Assembly: GCF_900186955.1 (NCBI RefSeq)
Contig: NZ_LT906438.1
Location: 3,658,001-3,722,000 of the forward strand
Direction: 5' to 3'
From: Bacillus pumilus
GTDB lineage: Bacteria; Bacillota; Bacilli; Bacillales; Bacillaceae
DNA length: 64,000 nucleotides
The translations under genes and the position numbers were made by a program. The notes beneath the pieces were generated by a model, which did no database searches, was not told the DNA's origin, and saw only the letters and a list, made by a program, of their open reading frames with translations. The first letter of the stretch is position 1; every line of letters begins with the position of its first letter. Shown here piece by piece: positions 46,059 through 54,918 of the stretch.

Positions 46059-47164
46059 CATGAGCTGCTGTCTTCTGTCACTTCAAAATCAACTGACGCT
46101 TTCGGGATGCCGTTGATGATGATTGTTAATGTATGGGTTCCTTCATAGTGTTTTCTTGTCGTCATATTTTGAAAAGACTGTGACCTGACGAATTCTCTAT
46201 GTAACGTTGCGTCTGTTTCAAACTCTGTGATTTTAAATACCTTTTGATTGCGGGTCCCCCGAGCTTTGACGTAGTCTATGGCATACTCTACACGCAGCTT
46301 TAGCGGCTTATCGGCTTGTAGGGTAAAATGAAATGTCATTTTCTCACCGATCCGAATAGGGTTTTGTATGATCTTCAAATCCGTTACCTGAACGGATGGA
46401 TCGTCCCCATAGCCAAACAACGCCATAATATCTGGATCTCCTTTTTTGAGTAAAGTACGGGATGCATGTTTGACAATCCAGTTCGTATGTTTGTTGGTTC
46501 CATACCAGCTTTGAACCGTCTGCTTCATCAGATCTGGCTGAATTGCAGAAATATCATTTAAATGATTCGCTACACTTTTTTGCACATACCGCGACGGGTC
46601 TGCCTTCAAGTTTTCCAAAATGGGCAGCGTGACCGAAGGATTCTTTTTAAGCGAAGGGACAGATAAGCCCCATGGCAGACGCGGTCTGCAGCCTTCACTA
46701 GCCAGCCTCCGCAAATGCTCATCTTGATCCTGAGACCATACGAGCATTTGCGCCAGCATTTTGTCTTGATCTTGAATCAGAAATGGCCGAACGGCAAATT
46801 CTGAAGTGGAAAAGGGTGTGAAGAATTCGAGCGCCTTGATCGAGAGGTCCCAGTGTGCAAGGCCATACGTCTCGACGTAGTCTGGAAATACGAGCGCACT
46901 AAGCCCTGAAAAATGCGGGGCTGCCTGACGCAGTACCTCAATTGCCTGCTCATAATCCTCTGGTAGACAGGCATGCATCGATTCAGTGACTCGTCTCATC
47001 CGTCCTTTTAACTCAAGCTGCTGCCAATCCTCTTGAAATACGAGCCGCTGGAATGGCTCAGCATCAAATACAGTTGAAGCCTGCGTAAGTTTCTCCGCTA
47101 ATTCTTGGATAAATAATTCATTGTACACATGTTTTAATGGTTCGATCGTGTCCGCCTCCCACAT
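46058..47164 (-). CDS. yhaZ: AlkD/AlkC-like HEAT-repeat protein, YhaZ-like
   Basis: A 368-residue helical protein with HEAT-like repeats in its first 250 residues (ALEFFTPFSTSEFAVRPF, HLRRLASEGCRPRLPWG, ADPSRYVQKSVANHLNDIS, NWIVKHASRTLLKKGD). These residues are typical of DNA alkylation repair glycosylases of the AlkC/AlkD type. A beta-rich C-terminal domain follows (VEYAIDYVKARGTRNQKVFKI). The length agrees with YhaZ of B. subtilis. The only in-frame ATG (47164) has no ribosome site, while a strong GGGAGG lies just after it. Confidence 0.82.
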   Translation of the reverse strand: MWEADTIEPLKHVYNELFIQELAEKLTQASTVFDAEPFQRLVFQEDWQQLELKGRMRRVTESMHACLPEDYEQAIEVLRQAAPHFSGLSALVFPDYVETYGLAHWDLSIKALEFFTPFSTSEFAVRPFLIQDQDKMLAQMLVWSQDQDEHLRRLASEGCRPRLPWGLSVPSLKKNPSVTLPILENLKADPSRYVQKSVANHLNDISAIQPDLMKQTVQSWYGTNKHTNWIVKHASRTLLKKGDPDIMALFGYGDDPSVQVTDLKIIQNPIRIGEKMTFHFTLQADKPLKLRVEYAIDYVKARGTRNQKVFKITEFETDATLHREFVRSQSFQNMTTRKHYEGTHTLTIIINGIPKASVDFEVTEDSSS

Positions 47165-47205
47165 TTCAATATCATTATTTTACCCCAATCTGAAAAAAGT
47201 GGTAT

Positions 47206-47239
47206 TAAAAACAGCCCAATTCCAAAGAACTAGGCTGTT
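47206..47239 (-). terminator. Terminator of gntK-gntP
   Basis: On the minus strand AACAGCC and GGCTGTT pair and a TTTT run follows, just after the gntP stop. Confidence 0.7.
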
Positions 47240-47244
47240 GTTCG

Positions 47245-48573
47245 CTATATAAACATATTAATGATCATAATAAATGCAATGGCACTAACGGAAATGATCG
47301 TCTCCATAGCCGTCCATGTCAAAAACGTCTCTTTAATGGTCATACCAAAATACTCCTTGATCAGCCAAAAACCAGAGTCATTGACGTGAGATAAAATTAA
47401 TGAACCTGCTCCTGTTGCTAACACAAGCAGCTCCCTGCTCACATCAGGCATAGTTGCAGCAATTGGTGCTACAATACCTGCTGCCGTCATCATGGATACC
47501 GTCGCAGATCCTGTTGCCACACGAATCACTGCAGCAATCAGCCAGCTAAGCAAAATCGGTGAAATCGGCGAGTGTTTGGCTAAATCTGCAATATAATCAC
47601 CGACACCTGAATCAATGAGCACATTATTGAAAGCTCCTCCTGCTCCAATGACAAGCAAGATGGAAGCGATCGGACCTAAGCACTCATTACTAAAGGAAAG
47701 CACCCGGTCACGGCTCATTCCTTGCATAAAGCCAAGACTGAAAAATGAATAAACTGTTGCAATCAGCAGTGCTGTTATTGGATCTCCGATGTACTTGAAT
47801 ACCTGGAACCACATATTGTCCTCTGGTAAGATAATGTCCGCCAATGTGGCAAGAAGCATCAGAATCACCGGCACCAATATGGTAAACATCGTATTCGCAA
47901 AGCCGGGGAGCCTTCGATCTTCATTTCGTTCAGTGAATTGCTTTCTCAGCATCTCCGGAACGGGTTTATGTATCCGTTTTCCAATCCACTTACCGTACAG
48001 CGGGCCAGCAATAATCGCTGTCGGCAATCCCACAATAATAGAGAAGAAAATAGTTTTCCCCACGTTGGCATGATAGATGCCAACGGCTGCCATTGCCGCT
48101 GGATGAGGCGGGACTAGCCCATGCACGACAGACAAGCCAGCGATTAACGAGATCCCAATGGTCACAAGCGAGATGCCTGTTTCAATGGCAATTGTAAAAA
48201 GTAAAGGAATGAGAAGAACGAAACCGACCTGGAAAAAGACAGGTATCCCCACGATAAAAGCAACAAACATCATTGCCCAATGCACATTCTTCGTCCCAAA
48301 CCGGCCGATTAAAGTTTGAGCTATTCGCTCTGCTCCCCCTGATTCAGCCATCATTTTCCCAAGCATGGTACCAAGCGCTAGAACAATGGCCAGCAATGAT
48401 AACGTATTGCCTAATCCCGTTTTAATCGATTGAATGATTTCCTGCAAATCCATCCCCGTCGCAAAGCCCACTAGCATCGAAGTAATAATTAAGCTCACAA
48501 ATGGATTCAACTTAACGACTGTAATGAGAATGAGTAAAAGGACAATCGCCGCAATCACGATGAATAAAAGCAT
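47245..48573 (-). CDS. gntP: Gluconate permease
   Basis: A 442-residue proton-coupled gluconate importer with about 12 helices. ATG at 48573 follows GGTGGGAG. Family segments LALGTMLGKMMAESGGAERIA, HGLVPPHPAAMAAVGIYHAN and the end TGAGSLILSHVNDSGFWL are present. The gene follows gntK by 24 bp, which fixes the substrate as gluconate. A second GntP paralogue is at 8979-10298. Confidence 0.92.
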   Translation of the reverse strand: MLLFIVIAAIVLLLILITVVKLNPFVSLIITSMLVGFATGMDLQEIIQSIKTGLGNTLSLLAIVLALGTMLGKMMAESGGAERIAQTLIGRFGTKNVHWAMMFVAFIVGIPVFFQVGFVLLIPLLFTIAIETGISLVTIGISLIAGLSVVHGLVPPHPAAMAAVGIYHANVGKTIFFSIIVGLPTAIIAGPLYGKWIGKRIHKPVPEMLRKQFTERNEDRRLPGFANTMFTILVPVILMLLATLADIILPEDNMWFQVFKYIGDPITALLIATVYSFFSLGFMQGMSRDRVLSFSNECLGPIASILLVIGAGGAFNNVLIDSGVGDYIADLAKHSPISPILLSWLIAAVIRVATGSATVSMMTAAGIVAPIAATMPDVSRELLVLATGAGSLILSHVNDSGFWLIKEYFGMTIKETFLTWTAMETIISVSAIAFIMIINMFI

Positions 48574-48597
48574 GTTCTCCCACCTTTTCCCTGATGT

Positions 48598-50142
48598 TTA
48601 ACGATTTTGTTTTAATTGCAGCGCACTAATGACATCAAATTCATCCTTCAGTTTGTCGTAGAGGCGCTCATATAAATAAAACAGCTCTATGTAAGTTTCA
48701 TTGTTCTTCATATTAGGTTCATGACGAGCAGAGATTCGAATCCACTCTTGAACCTCTTCTATCTCTTCCATATGACCTAAACTATAAAGTGCAAGGACAG
48801 CCGCCCCCAGTGCTGACGCCTCGTAGCTTTCTGGAACAAGCACTTCTCTACCCATCGTATCCGCTAAAATTTGCCGCCACAGCGGAGATCGTGCAAATCC
48901 GCCCGAAGCTCTGACATCCTTTGCTGAACCGGTTAAATCTCTTAAGGCAACACCGATCGAGAAAACACTCATAATGACGCCTTCTAACACAGCTCTAATA
49001 AAATGCTCCCGCTTATGCTGAAGACCGATTCCAAAGAAGGTGCCTCTCGCATTTGGATTCCAATAAGGTGCCCGCTCACCTGATAAAAATGGCAGAAACA
49101 GCAGACCCTCAGAACCAGCTGGAACCTTTTCCGCGATATCCATCATCAGATCGTAAGGGTCCACACCTAGACGCTTTGCTACCTCCACCTCTGATGACCC
49201 GAATTCATCCTTCAGCCATCTCAGCATGATCCCGCCATTATTGGTCGGTCCTCCTACAACCCAATGCTTATCTGTCAGGGCATAGCAGAACGTTCTTGAT
49301 TGCTCATCTGTAATTGGTTTGTCTACAACCGTACGGACAGCACCGCTTGTCCCAATCGTAACAGCCACCTCTCCTTGACCAATCGCGCCCACACCTAAAT
49401 TCGCTAGAACACCATCATTGGCACCAATGACAAATGGTGTATCTTCTTTAATGCCCATGCGCAGTGCAATCTCTGGCTGAAGTCCTTTCAGTTGATATGT
49501 CGTTGGGACAAGTTCAGATAGTTGACAGGCTTCAATTCCAGCAATACGAAGCGCCTTCTCATCCCATCGAAGCGTTTCCAATTGGAACAGTCCCGTTGCT
49601 GAAGCGATTGAATAATCGACGACATACTGACCGAAAAAATGATAAAGAATATATTCTTTGATCGAAATAAATTTTGCTGCCTTCTTGAAGACATCAGGTG
49701 CCATTTCTTTCATCCAACGTATTTTTGAAAGCGGTGACATTGGATGGATCGGTGTACCTGTCCTTTTATAAATGTGGAAGCCATCCATATTTGATTTGAT
49801 TCGTTTCGCTTGTTCTGCACTTCTGTTATCTGCCCAAATGATACTGTTCGTTAGCGTCTTTCCATCCTGATCCATCACAATTAAGGAATGCATCGCTGTA
49901 CTTATCCCGATGCCTATAAGATTTTCTTCATCAAATGCTGCTTTCGTCAATGCACCTCTTACACTCGCAATGACGGCTTCTAATATCTTTTCAGGATCCT
50001 GCTCAACCCATGCTGGCTGGGGCTGAATGAGCTCATAAGGAACTGAATGCTTCGCTAATACCTTCCCCTGAGGTCCAAACAGAACCGCCTTTGTACTTGT
50101 TGTTCCAATATCCAAACCAATTACCGCCTGGTTCCCCTTCAT
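48598..50142 (-). CDS. gntK: Gluconokinase (FGGY family)
   Basis: A 514-residue kinase that makes 6-phosphogluconate, very near the 513 residues of B. subtilis GntK. The ATG at 50142 is chosen because VIGLDIGTTSTKAVLFGPQGKV then lies close to the N-terminus. GGPTNNGGIMLRWLKDEFG and the ATP site ASGGFARSPLWRQILADTMGREV are FGGY marks. The ribosome site is weak. It is followed by gntP. No gntZ (6-phosphogluconate dehydrogenase) is found next to them. Confidence 0.92.
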   Translation of the reverse strand: MKGNQAVIGLDIGTTSTKAVLFGPQGKVLAKHSVPYELIQPQPAWVEQDPEKILEAVIASVRGALTKAAFDEENLIGIGISTAMHSLIVMDQDGKTLTNSIIWADNRSAEQAKRIKSNMDGFHIYKRTGTPIHPMSPLSKIRWMKEMAPDVFKKAAKFISIKEYILYHFFGQYVVDYSIASATGLFQLETLRWDEKALRIAGIEACQLSELVPTTYQLKGLQPEIALRMGIKEDTPFVIGANDGVLANLGVGAIGQGEVAVTIGTSGAVRTVVDKPITDEQSRTFCYALTDKHWVVGGPTNNGGIMLRWLKDEFGSSEVEVAKRLGVDPYDLMMDIAEKVPAGSEGLLFLPFLSGERAPYWNPNARGTFFGIGLQHKREHFIRAVLEGVIMSVFSIGVALRDLTGSAKDVRASGGFARSPLWRQILADTMGREVLVPESYEASALGAAVLALYSLGHMEEIEEVQEWIRISARHEPNMKNNETYIELFYLYERLYDKLKDEFDVISALQLKQNR

Positions 50143-50246
50143 CTGTATCACGCCCAATCATTGATTTGAAGTCACATATGTAGTTTTTGAATTGCCTGTT
50201 AAATCCCATTATAAAAATAATTTTTTCGACATTCAACGACCGAAAA

Positions 50247-50259
50247 GAAAATTATTTTC
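50247..50259. promoter_or_regulatory. Palindrome upstream of gntK, possible RpiR operator
   Basis: GAAAATTATTTTC is a perfect palindrome around a central base, about 105 bp before gntK. A similar AAAAATTTATTTTT lies at about 50308-50321. The RpiR gene upstream is the likely source of the binding protein. Confidence 0.4.
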
Positions 50260-50327
50260 ACTAAAAAGCTCACAAACGTTACCACATCAGCATTTTTCAT
50301 TATCAGAAAAATTTATTTTTGGAATCA

Positions 50328-51185
50328 TCACACCCTTTTTTGTGAAATGGTTTCTCGCATTTGCTTTAAATTTGTTATTGTTTCCTGCTGCCTTAAGTGA
50401 GCAAGTGCAAAATATAGAACGTCAATGACCGTCAGCTGAGCAAGTCTTGCGGACATCGCTTCTGTTCGAAAAGCTGTTTCTTGTGTCGCAGTATACAACG
50501 TGACATCTGCAAGCTGACTCAATGGTGAGCGCTGATAGCTTGTAATACCGATGGTTTTTGCCCCTTTTCCCTTTGCTGTTTTCATCGCATCGAGCAAATC
50601 TTTATTTCGTCCAGAATGAGATATACCGATCACTGTACTGTGCTGATCAAGAAGACCAGCAGACATCGCTTGAAAGTGAGAATCTGTGTGAACAATACAG
50701 TTGATGCCTGTCCTCATAAATTTATGAAAAGCGTCAGTCGCAATGAGGCCAGACCCACCACTTCCATAAAACTCTAAGCGTTTTGCTTCATGAATGATTT
50801 GTATGGCCTTTTCTACATCCTCTGGATTCAACAATTGAAAGCTATCCTTTAAAGCGGATATATTCGTCTGAAAAACCTTTTGCATAAAAATAGCCATATC
50901 ATCATCAAGACTCATTTCTTCATCTACATAATTAGGCTTTGTTTGGTCTATTTCCTGGGCAATAGTAATCTTCAAATCTTGAAATCCCTCAAATCCAAGC
51001 CTTTTACAAAGACGAAAAATCGTTGCCTCTGAGCTTGCAGTTTTTTTCGCAAGCTCGACAATAGACAAATGGATGATGTCGCGGGGCTCACTCGTAATAT
51101 GCTCTGCAATTGCTTTGAGCTTTGGCGGCAATCCTCTGCTTGCTGCTCGTATTTTTTCAATACTACTTAAACTAACAGAAGCCAA
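50328..51185 (-). CDS. RpiR-family regulator of the gluconate operon
   Basis: A 285-residue regulator. It starts at TTG 51183-51185 nine bases after AGGAG. The helix-turn-helix is at the N-terminus (VELAKKTASSEATIFRLCKRLGF) and the SIS domain at the C-terminus (FYGSGGSGLIATDAFHKF, GISHSGRNKDLLDAM). It precedes gntK-gntP on the same strand. B. subtilis uses a GntR-type repressor at this place, so a different regulator family has taken this role, with 6-phosphogluconate or a similar phosphate as probable effector. Confidence 0.87.
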   Translation of the reverse strand: MASVSLSSIEKIRAASRGLPPKLKAIAEHITSEPRDIIHLSIVELAKKTASSEATIFRLCKRLGFEGFQDLKITIAQEIDQTKPNYVDEEMSLDDDMAIFMQKVFQTNISALKDSFQLLNPEDVEKAIQIIHEAKRLEFYGSGGSGLIATDAFHKFMRTGINCIVHTDSHFQAMSAGLLDQHSTVIGISHSGRNKDLLDAMKTAKGKGAKTIGITSYQRSPLSQLADVTLYTATQETAFRTEAMSARLAQLTVIDVLYFALAHLRQQETITNLKQMRETISQKRV

Positions 51186-51245
51186 TTGACTTCACTCCTC
51201 CCTTATTCATGTGAACGCATACATTTCCTCATGTTCCCATCTTAT

Positions 51246-51279
51246 AAAAAAGAAGCCTGTTTGCACAGACTTCTTTTTT
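51246..51279 (-). terminator. Terminator of the nucleoside hydrolase gene
   Basis: AAAAAAGAAGCCTGT and ACAGACTTCTTTTTT pair with one mismatch around TTGC at the end of the minus-strand gene. Confidence 0.85.
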
Positions 51280-52177
51280 AAGCATTCATTGTGTTGATCA
51301 ATAAATCAAAGAAAGCGTCAGCATTTACATCCATACACACTTGAACGTTGCGCTCTTTCTCCCATTGATGCTGAAAATCACAGATCATCTGTCCATCACA
51401 AAACTCACTCTTCGTCTCGACGTCCACATGAAAAGCCTGTGTGCTCACGAGCTGCTTGTCAATGGCAAGACTTACAGCAAGCGGATCATGCATGGCACAC
51501 GCCCACACACCATTTCGTTCAAAATAGCGCTGGCAGTAAATGCTTGTACTCTCTCTAATATAATGGGCCAACGTTTCATTCTGAATCGCATCAATTCTTT
51601 CATCCGTAAGCAAGACCTGTCTCGTGACATCTAATCCTACTTGAGTCAATGAAGGGAACCCTGCATCCAGCACTAACTTCGCCGCTTCTGGGTCTGCATA
51701 TGTATTAAATTCCGCTACCGGCGTGACATTCCCCTGTCCCTCAACGACACCACCCATAAAAATGACTTCATTCACGTGAAGAATCAGCTCAGGACACTTT
51801 TTCACTGCAAGGGCTAAATTCGTTAAAGGCCCTGTCAACACAAGCGTAACCTGCTTCGAATACTGTATCACTTGGTCGATCTTAGGCTGAGCATCCTTTA
51901 AAGCACCGCCAATCCCATCCTCGCCGTGCACCCGATGTTCATAATGGGGCGCTCTTAAAAGAGGAGTTGCTGAACCTTTGATGACAGGAATATTATCTGC
52001 CTCAACCAGCTCAAGCACTTTACACGTATTCAATGTAGCCGCATCGACAGACACATTCCCACACACCGTTGTAATCCCCAACATATCAAACCGATTACTT
52101 TTCACTGCAAGCAATATCCCGATGGCATCATCGATTCCAGTGTCTACGTCCAAGATCAATTTCTTTTTATTTGCCAT
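51278..52177 (-). CDS. Inosine-uridine nucleoside hydrolase family protein
   Basis: A 299-residue enzyme that hydrolyses ribonucleosides to base and ribose. ATG at 52177 lies about 10 bases after GGGAG; the longer frame adds residues with no family match. The calcium-binding motif DVDTGIDDA (residues 9-17) is at the N-terminus, with LVLTGPLTNLALAVKKCP, FMGGVVEGQGNVTPVAEFN and AMHDPLAVSLAID also present. The exact nucleoside is not known. It stands alone between the gluconate operon and the DUF1433 genes. Confidence 0.9.
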   Translation of the reverse strand: MANKKKLILDVDTGIDDAIGILLAVKSNRFDMLGITTVCGNVSVDAATLNTCKVLELVEADNIPVIKGSATPLLRAPHYEHRVHGEDGIGGALKDAQPKIDQVIQYSKQVTLVLTGPLTNLALAVKKCPELILHVNEVIFMGGVVEGQGNVTPVAEFNTYADPEAAKLVLDAGFPSLTQVGLDVTRQVLLTDERIDAIQNETLAHYIRESTSIYCQRYFERNGVWACAMHDPLAVSLAIDKQLVSTQAFHVDVETKSEFCDGQMICDFQHQWEKERNVQVCMDVNADAFFDLLINTMNA

Positions 52178-52254
52178 GATTGAAATCTCTCCCTTATTTG
52201 AAAGTGTTGTTAGAGGAATGATAGCATATTCCTTTTTCAACGATTTAGGGAATA

Positions 52255-52752
52255 TTAGCAGGTTGATCTTATTACTCTTTTTCTCCAGTCTTTCAGATAT
52301 TGTTCGCGTTCTTTTTCGGTGAAGCTTTTAAGATAATCCTCTTTAACTTTAGGTTCATCTTTATATTCATCCCAGTCTATAAAGCGATCTGATAAGTCAG
52401 GAGAATGACTCATCGAACCTATTTCATTAGATTTGTATATTAATGATGCAGAAAAATGGTATTTATCAGGCTCATTATTTATATATCCATCAACTGTGAC
52501 ATAACCCATAGGGCTTATAGATACATTTTTTTTAAATGTGATGGTTTTGATAAAATTGTGAATATCTTCTTCATGTAAACGTTCTTCAATTTTTGGTTTC
52601 ATCTTTTCTGCGAACTCTTCAGCTTTTTCTTGATCGCTCATCTCTTCCACTACATCATCTGACAGACTCTGTTGAATGCACTCTATAATGAACACAGTTA
52701 CCGAGACGATGACGACCACAATTATAATAGAAAGTTTCAATGTATTTCTCAT
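52255..52752 (-). CDS. DUF1433 protein, copy 2, probable lipase-effector immunity protein
   Basis: A 165-residue protein. Residues 6-26 are one hydrophobic helix. A conserved domain follows: DQEKAEEFAEKMKPKIEERLH, FIKTITFKKNVSISPMGYVTVDGYIN and a C-terminal helix. These are marks of the DUF1433 family. ATG at 52752 lies behind AAGGAG. It is very similar to the next gene upstream, a recent tandem copy. In Staphylococcus, DUF1433 proteins protect cells from the type VII lipase TslA. The same role here is inferred from the lipase gene nearby. Its GC content appears low. Confidence 0.8.
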   Translation of the reverse strand: MRNTLKLSIIIVVVIVSVTVFIIECIQQSLSDDVVEEMSDQEKAEEFAEKMKPKIEERLHEEDIHNFIKTITFKKNVSISPMGYVTVDGYINNEPDKYHFSASLIYKSNEIGSMSHSPDLSDRFIDWDEYKDEPKVKEDYLKSFTEKEREQYLKDWRKRVIRSTC

Positions 52753-52788
52753 AAAGACAAAACTCCTTAATGAACTTTAACCCAAATA

Positions 52789-52814
52789 AAAACAGGTAAG
52801 CTAGTACCTGTTTT
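52789..52814 (-). terminator. Terminator between the two DUF1433 genes
   Basis: AAAACAGGTA and TACCTGTTTT pair around a six-base loop, followed by TTTTATTT on the minus strand. Confidence 0.75.
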
Positions 52815-53313
52815 ACTCTATTTCTCCAATGTCCTTTAGATATTGCTCTCGTTCTTTTTCAGAGAGTCTATTAAGGTAGTTTTCTTTTATCTCAGGCTCA
52901 TCTTTATATTTATTCCAGTCTTTAAAACGATATGACAACTCTGGGGAAAAGCTCATAGAACCAATTTCGTTAGATTTATGCATTAAGGATGCTGAGAAAT
53001 AAAATTTTTCAGCATCATCATTTATATAACCATCAACTGTTACATATCCCATTGGACTAATGGATACCTTTTTTTTGAATGTTATTTTTTCTATAAAATG
53101 ATGGATATCTTTTTTATGTAATCTTTCTTCGATTTTTGGTTTCATCTTCTCTGCAAACTCTTCTGCTTTTTCTTGATCATTTTTCTCTTTCACAACAGTT
53201 TCCCCTCCTGAATCATTCGATTTTTCTTTCTTATCTTGTTGGATAATAAGAGAAACTATTAGAATAATAACGATAGTAAATAATATAATCACAACTTTGA
53301 TTGTGTTTTTCAT
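52813..53313 (-). CDS. DUF1433 protein, copy 1, probable lipase-effector immunity protein
   Basis: A 166-residue protein. Residues 5-25 form one hydrophobic helix with no cysteine, so it is anchored as a single-pass protein and is not a lipoprotein. A polar linker and the DUF1433 domain follow (AEEFAEKMKPKIEERLHKKD, FKKKVSISPMGYVTVDGYIN, SFSPELSYRF). ATG at 53313 follows AAAGGTGG. It is divergent from the lipase gene, 108 bp apart, and followed by its copy. The role as immunity protein is inferred from that layout. Confidence 0.8.
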   Translation of the reverse strand: MKNTIKVVIILFTIVIILIVSLIIQQDKKEKSNDSGGETVVKEKNDQEKAEEFAEKMKPKIEERLHKKDIHHFIEKITFKKKVSISPMGYVTVDGYINDDAEKFYFSASLMHKSNEIGSMSFSPELSYRFKDWNKYKDEPEIKENYLNRLSEKEREQYLKDIGEIE

Positions 53314-53338
53314 TAGATAAATCCACCTTTGTTAATCT

Positions 53339-53360
53339 AGAGGATTTTAATCCTCTTTTT
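53339..53360 (+). terminator. Hairpin with T-run upstream of the lipase gene
   Basis: AGAGGATT and AATCCTCT with a TT loop, followed by TTTT, lies in the divergent region and faces the lipase gene. It may insulate or attenuate plus-strand transcription. A TATAAT-like box lies further downstream. Confidence 0.5.
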
Positions 53361-53421
53361 ATAGATATCTATCATACAATATCATATAATATATAAGATA
53401 AATATTACAGGAGTGACAATT

Positions 53422-54906
53422 TTGTCTAAAAAAGTAGCCCAAAACGAACTTTCTGCTAAAGACTATAATCTTATTTCCAATGCGGCTTATAAAATAGATT
53501 ACTATAGAATTTCTAGTGAAATAGACATTAGTAAAAATAAGACCATGTATGTCATTGATTATAAAGAAACAACTAAAGGTCTTAATGCACTAACTATCGT
53601 TTCCGAAGAAGATTTTGATCGCTCCGATGGCGGAAGAGACCTCACCAAAATCAAAAACGCAGTCATCGCCTACCGTGGCTCTGAACCGATTGGCGCAGGC
53701 CAATATAAAGATACCATTAAAAAACATGGAAAAAAAGAGTCAGATGATCTTCTTTCTACCATTTTGACAAAGCTGCCTCCTTTTAGTCGGTCGAAGGCTT
53801 CACAGGAAGTGACGACTAAGATGACAACAGGCACAACCACCTATACAAATGAAATTGTTCAAGATTGGATGGTTTCGGATACAAAGTATCTGATTAAAAA
53901 TATTCCCTTTGAAAATGGCGCAGAGAATCAAATGGTTCAAGCGAATCGGTATGCGAAAGAAATACATAAGAAAATGCCAAATGCCAAGATGTATGTGACA
54001 GGGCATTCACTTGGCGGATCGAATGCGTCCTATGTTCTTGTTAAAAATGATTTTATTAAAGGCGGGGTCACCTTTGAGAATCCGAATATTTACCCCAATC
54101 TATCGGACGGCCTCCAAGCCAAAGCATTAAAAGGTGATTACCGTAGTAGATTAACAGAATATATCAATCTCAATGACGGGCTTTCTCTTTTAAATCGACA
54201 TACGACAGAAATCGGTCGTGTGAAAGTGATGTATGATGCCGCTTTACCTGAAGGCGTCGATTACTCCGAGGATCCCTCCAAAGCCGTCCAATTTATGAAA
54301 AATCTCCTCAATCGGGCAATGAGTGTGAATCCTTCACTGGATGCGAATTTATTTCTTGAAGCCCTTGCTGGCAGCCATGGCTTAGATCGGTATGCCTTTT
54401 CATCAGATGGCTCCGTTGAAACCATTGATGATATGTTGAGAAAAAACCCTTCTCTCACTGCCGCCATGTTACATCAATTGAGTCAGTCGAATGTTCACCC
54501 GCAAAGTGTGGTGGCGATTTTAATCAAGTCGCATGTTCTCATGAACACAGGTCGTAAATTCTCGACATATGCCGAGCACCATATGCAGCAAATTATTCGC
54601 AAAATCGAGAAACTCGATGACAAAGTGGATCAATCGGTAGAACGAGTTCGTTCGAGATACAAACAAATTGTCGGTTTTGGTTCGTATGACCAGCTGACGG
54701 CATCAGATGTGGATGCTGTAATTCGCCACTTAAAAACGGAGGGACTTGAGAATGAGTTCTATTCCGTCAAAGAGTATGATACAGCGATTGATAGCGCGAT
54801 GAATATAAAAAGGTGGCTGGACTCAATATCAGATGATATGAGCCAGCTAGGAAAAGAATACCATGATGCAGATACAGCCCTGGCAAAGAATATGGGCATT
54901 TCTTAA
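53422..54906 (+). CDS. TslA-like lipase, probable type VII secretion effector
   Basis: A 494-residue protein that starts at TTG 53422-53424, eight bases after AGGAG. It has no signal peptide. The N-terminal half is an alpha/beta hydrolase of lipase class 3 type: VTGHSLGGSNASY holds the likely nucleophile S196, with D252 (YINLNDGLS) and H319 (LAGSHGLDRY) as fitting partners. From about residue 340 the protein is fully helical, with a long coiled stretch (MQQIIRKIEKLDDKVDQSVERVR) and an LXG-like end. This reverse order, toxin first and export helices last, matches TslA of Staphylococcus aureus. The paired DUF1433 genes support that. A plain intracellular lipase is the alternative. Confidence 0.78.
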   Translation: MSKKVAQNELSAKDYNLISNAAYKIDYYRISSEIDISKNKTMYVIDYKETTKGLNALTIVSEEDFDRSDGGRDLTKIKNAVIAYRGSEPIGAGQYKDTIKKHGKKESDDLLSTILTKLPPFSRSKASQEVTTKMTTGTTTYTNEIVQDWMVSDTKYLIKNIPFENGAENQMVQANRYAKEIHKKMPNAKMYVTGHSLGGSNASYVLVKNDFIKGGVTFENPNIYPNLSDGLQAKALKGDYRSRLTEYINLNDGLSLLNRHTTEIGRVKVMYDAALPEGVDYSEDPSKAVQFMKNLLNRAMSVNPSLDANLFLEALAGSHGLDRYAFSSDGSVETIDDMLRKNPSLTAAMLHQLSQSNVHPQSVVAILIKSHVLMNTGRKFSTYAEHHMQQIIRKIEKLDDKVDQSVERVRSRYKQIVGFGSYDQLTASDVDAVIRHLKTEGLENEFYSVKEYDTAIDSAMNIKRWLDSISDDMSQLGKEYHDADTALAKNMGIS

Positions 54907-54918
54907 GGAGAACGAGGA

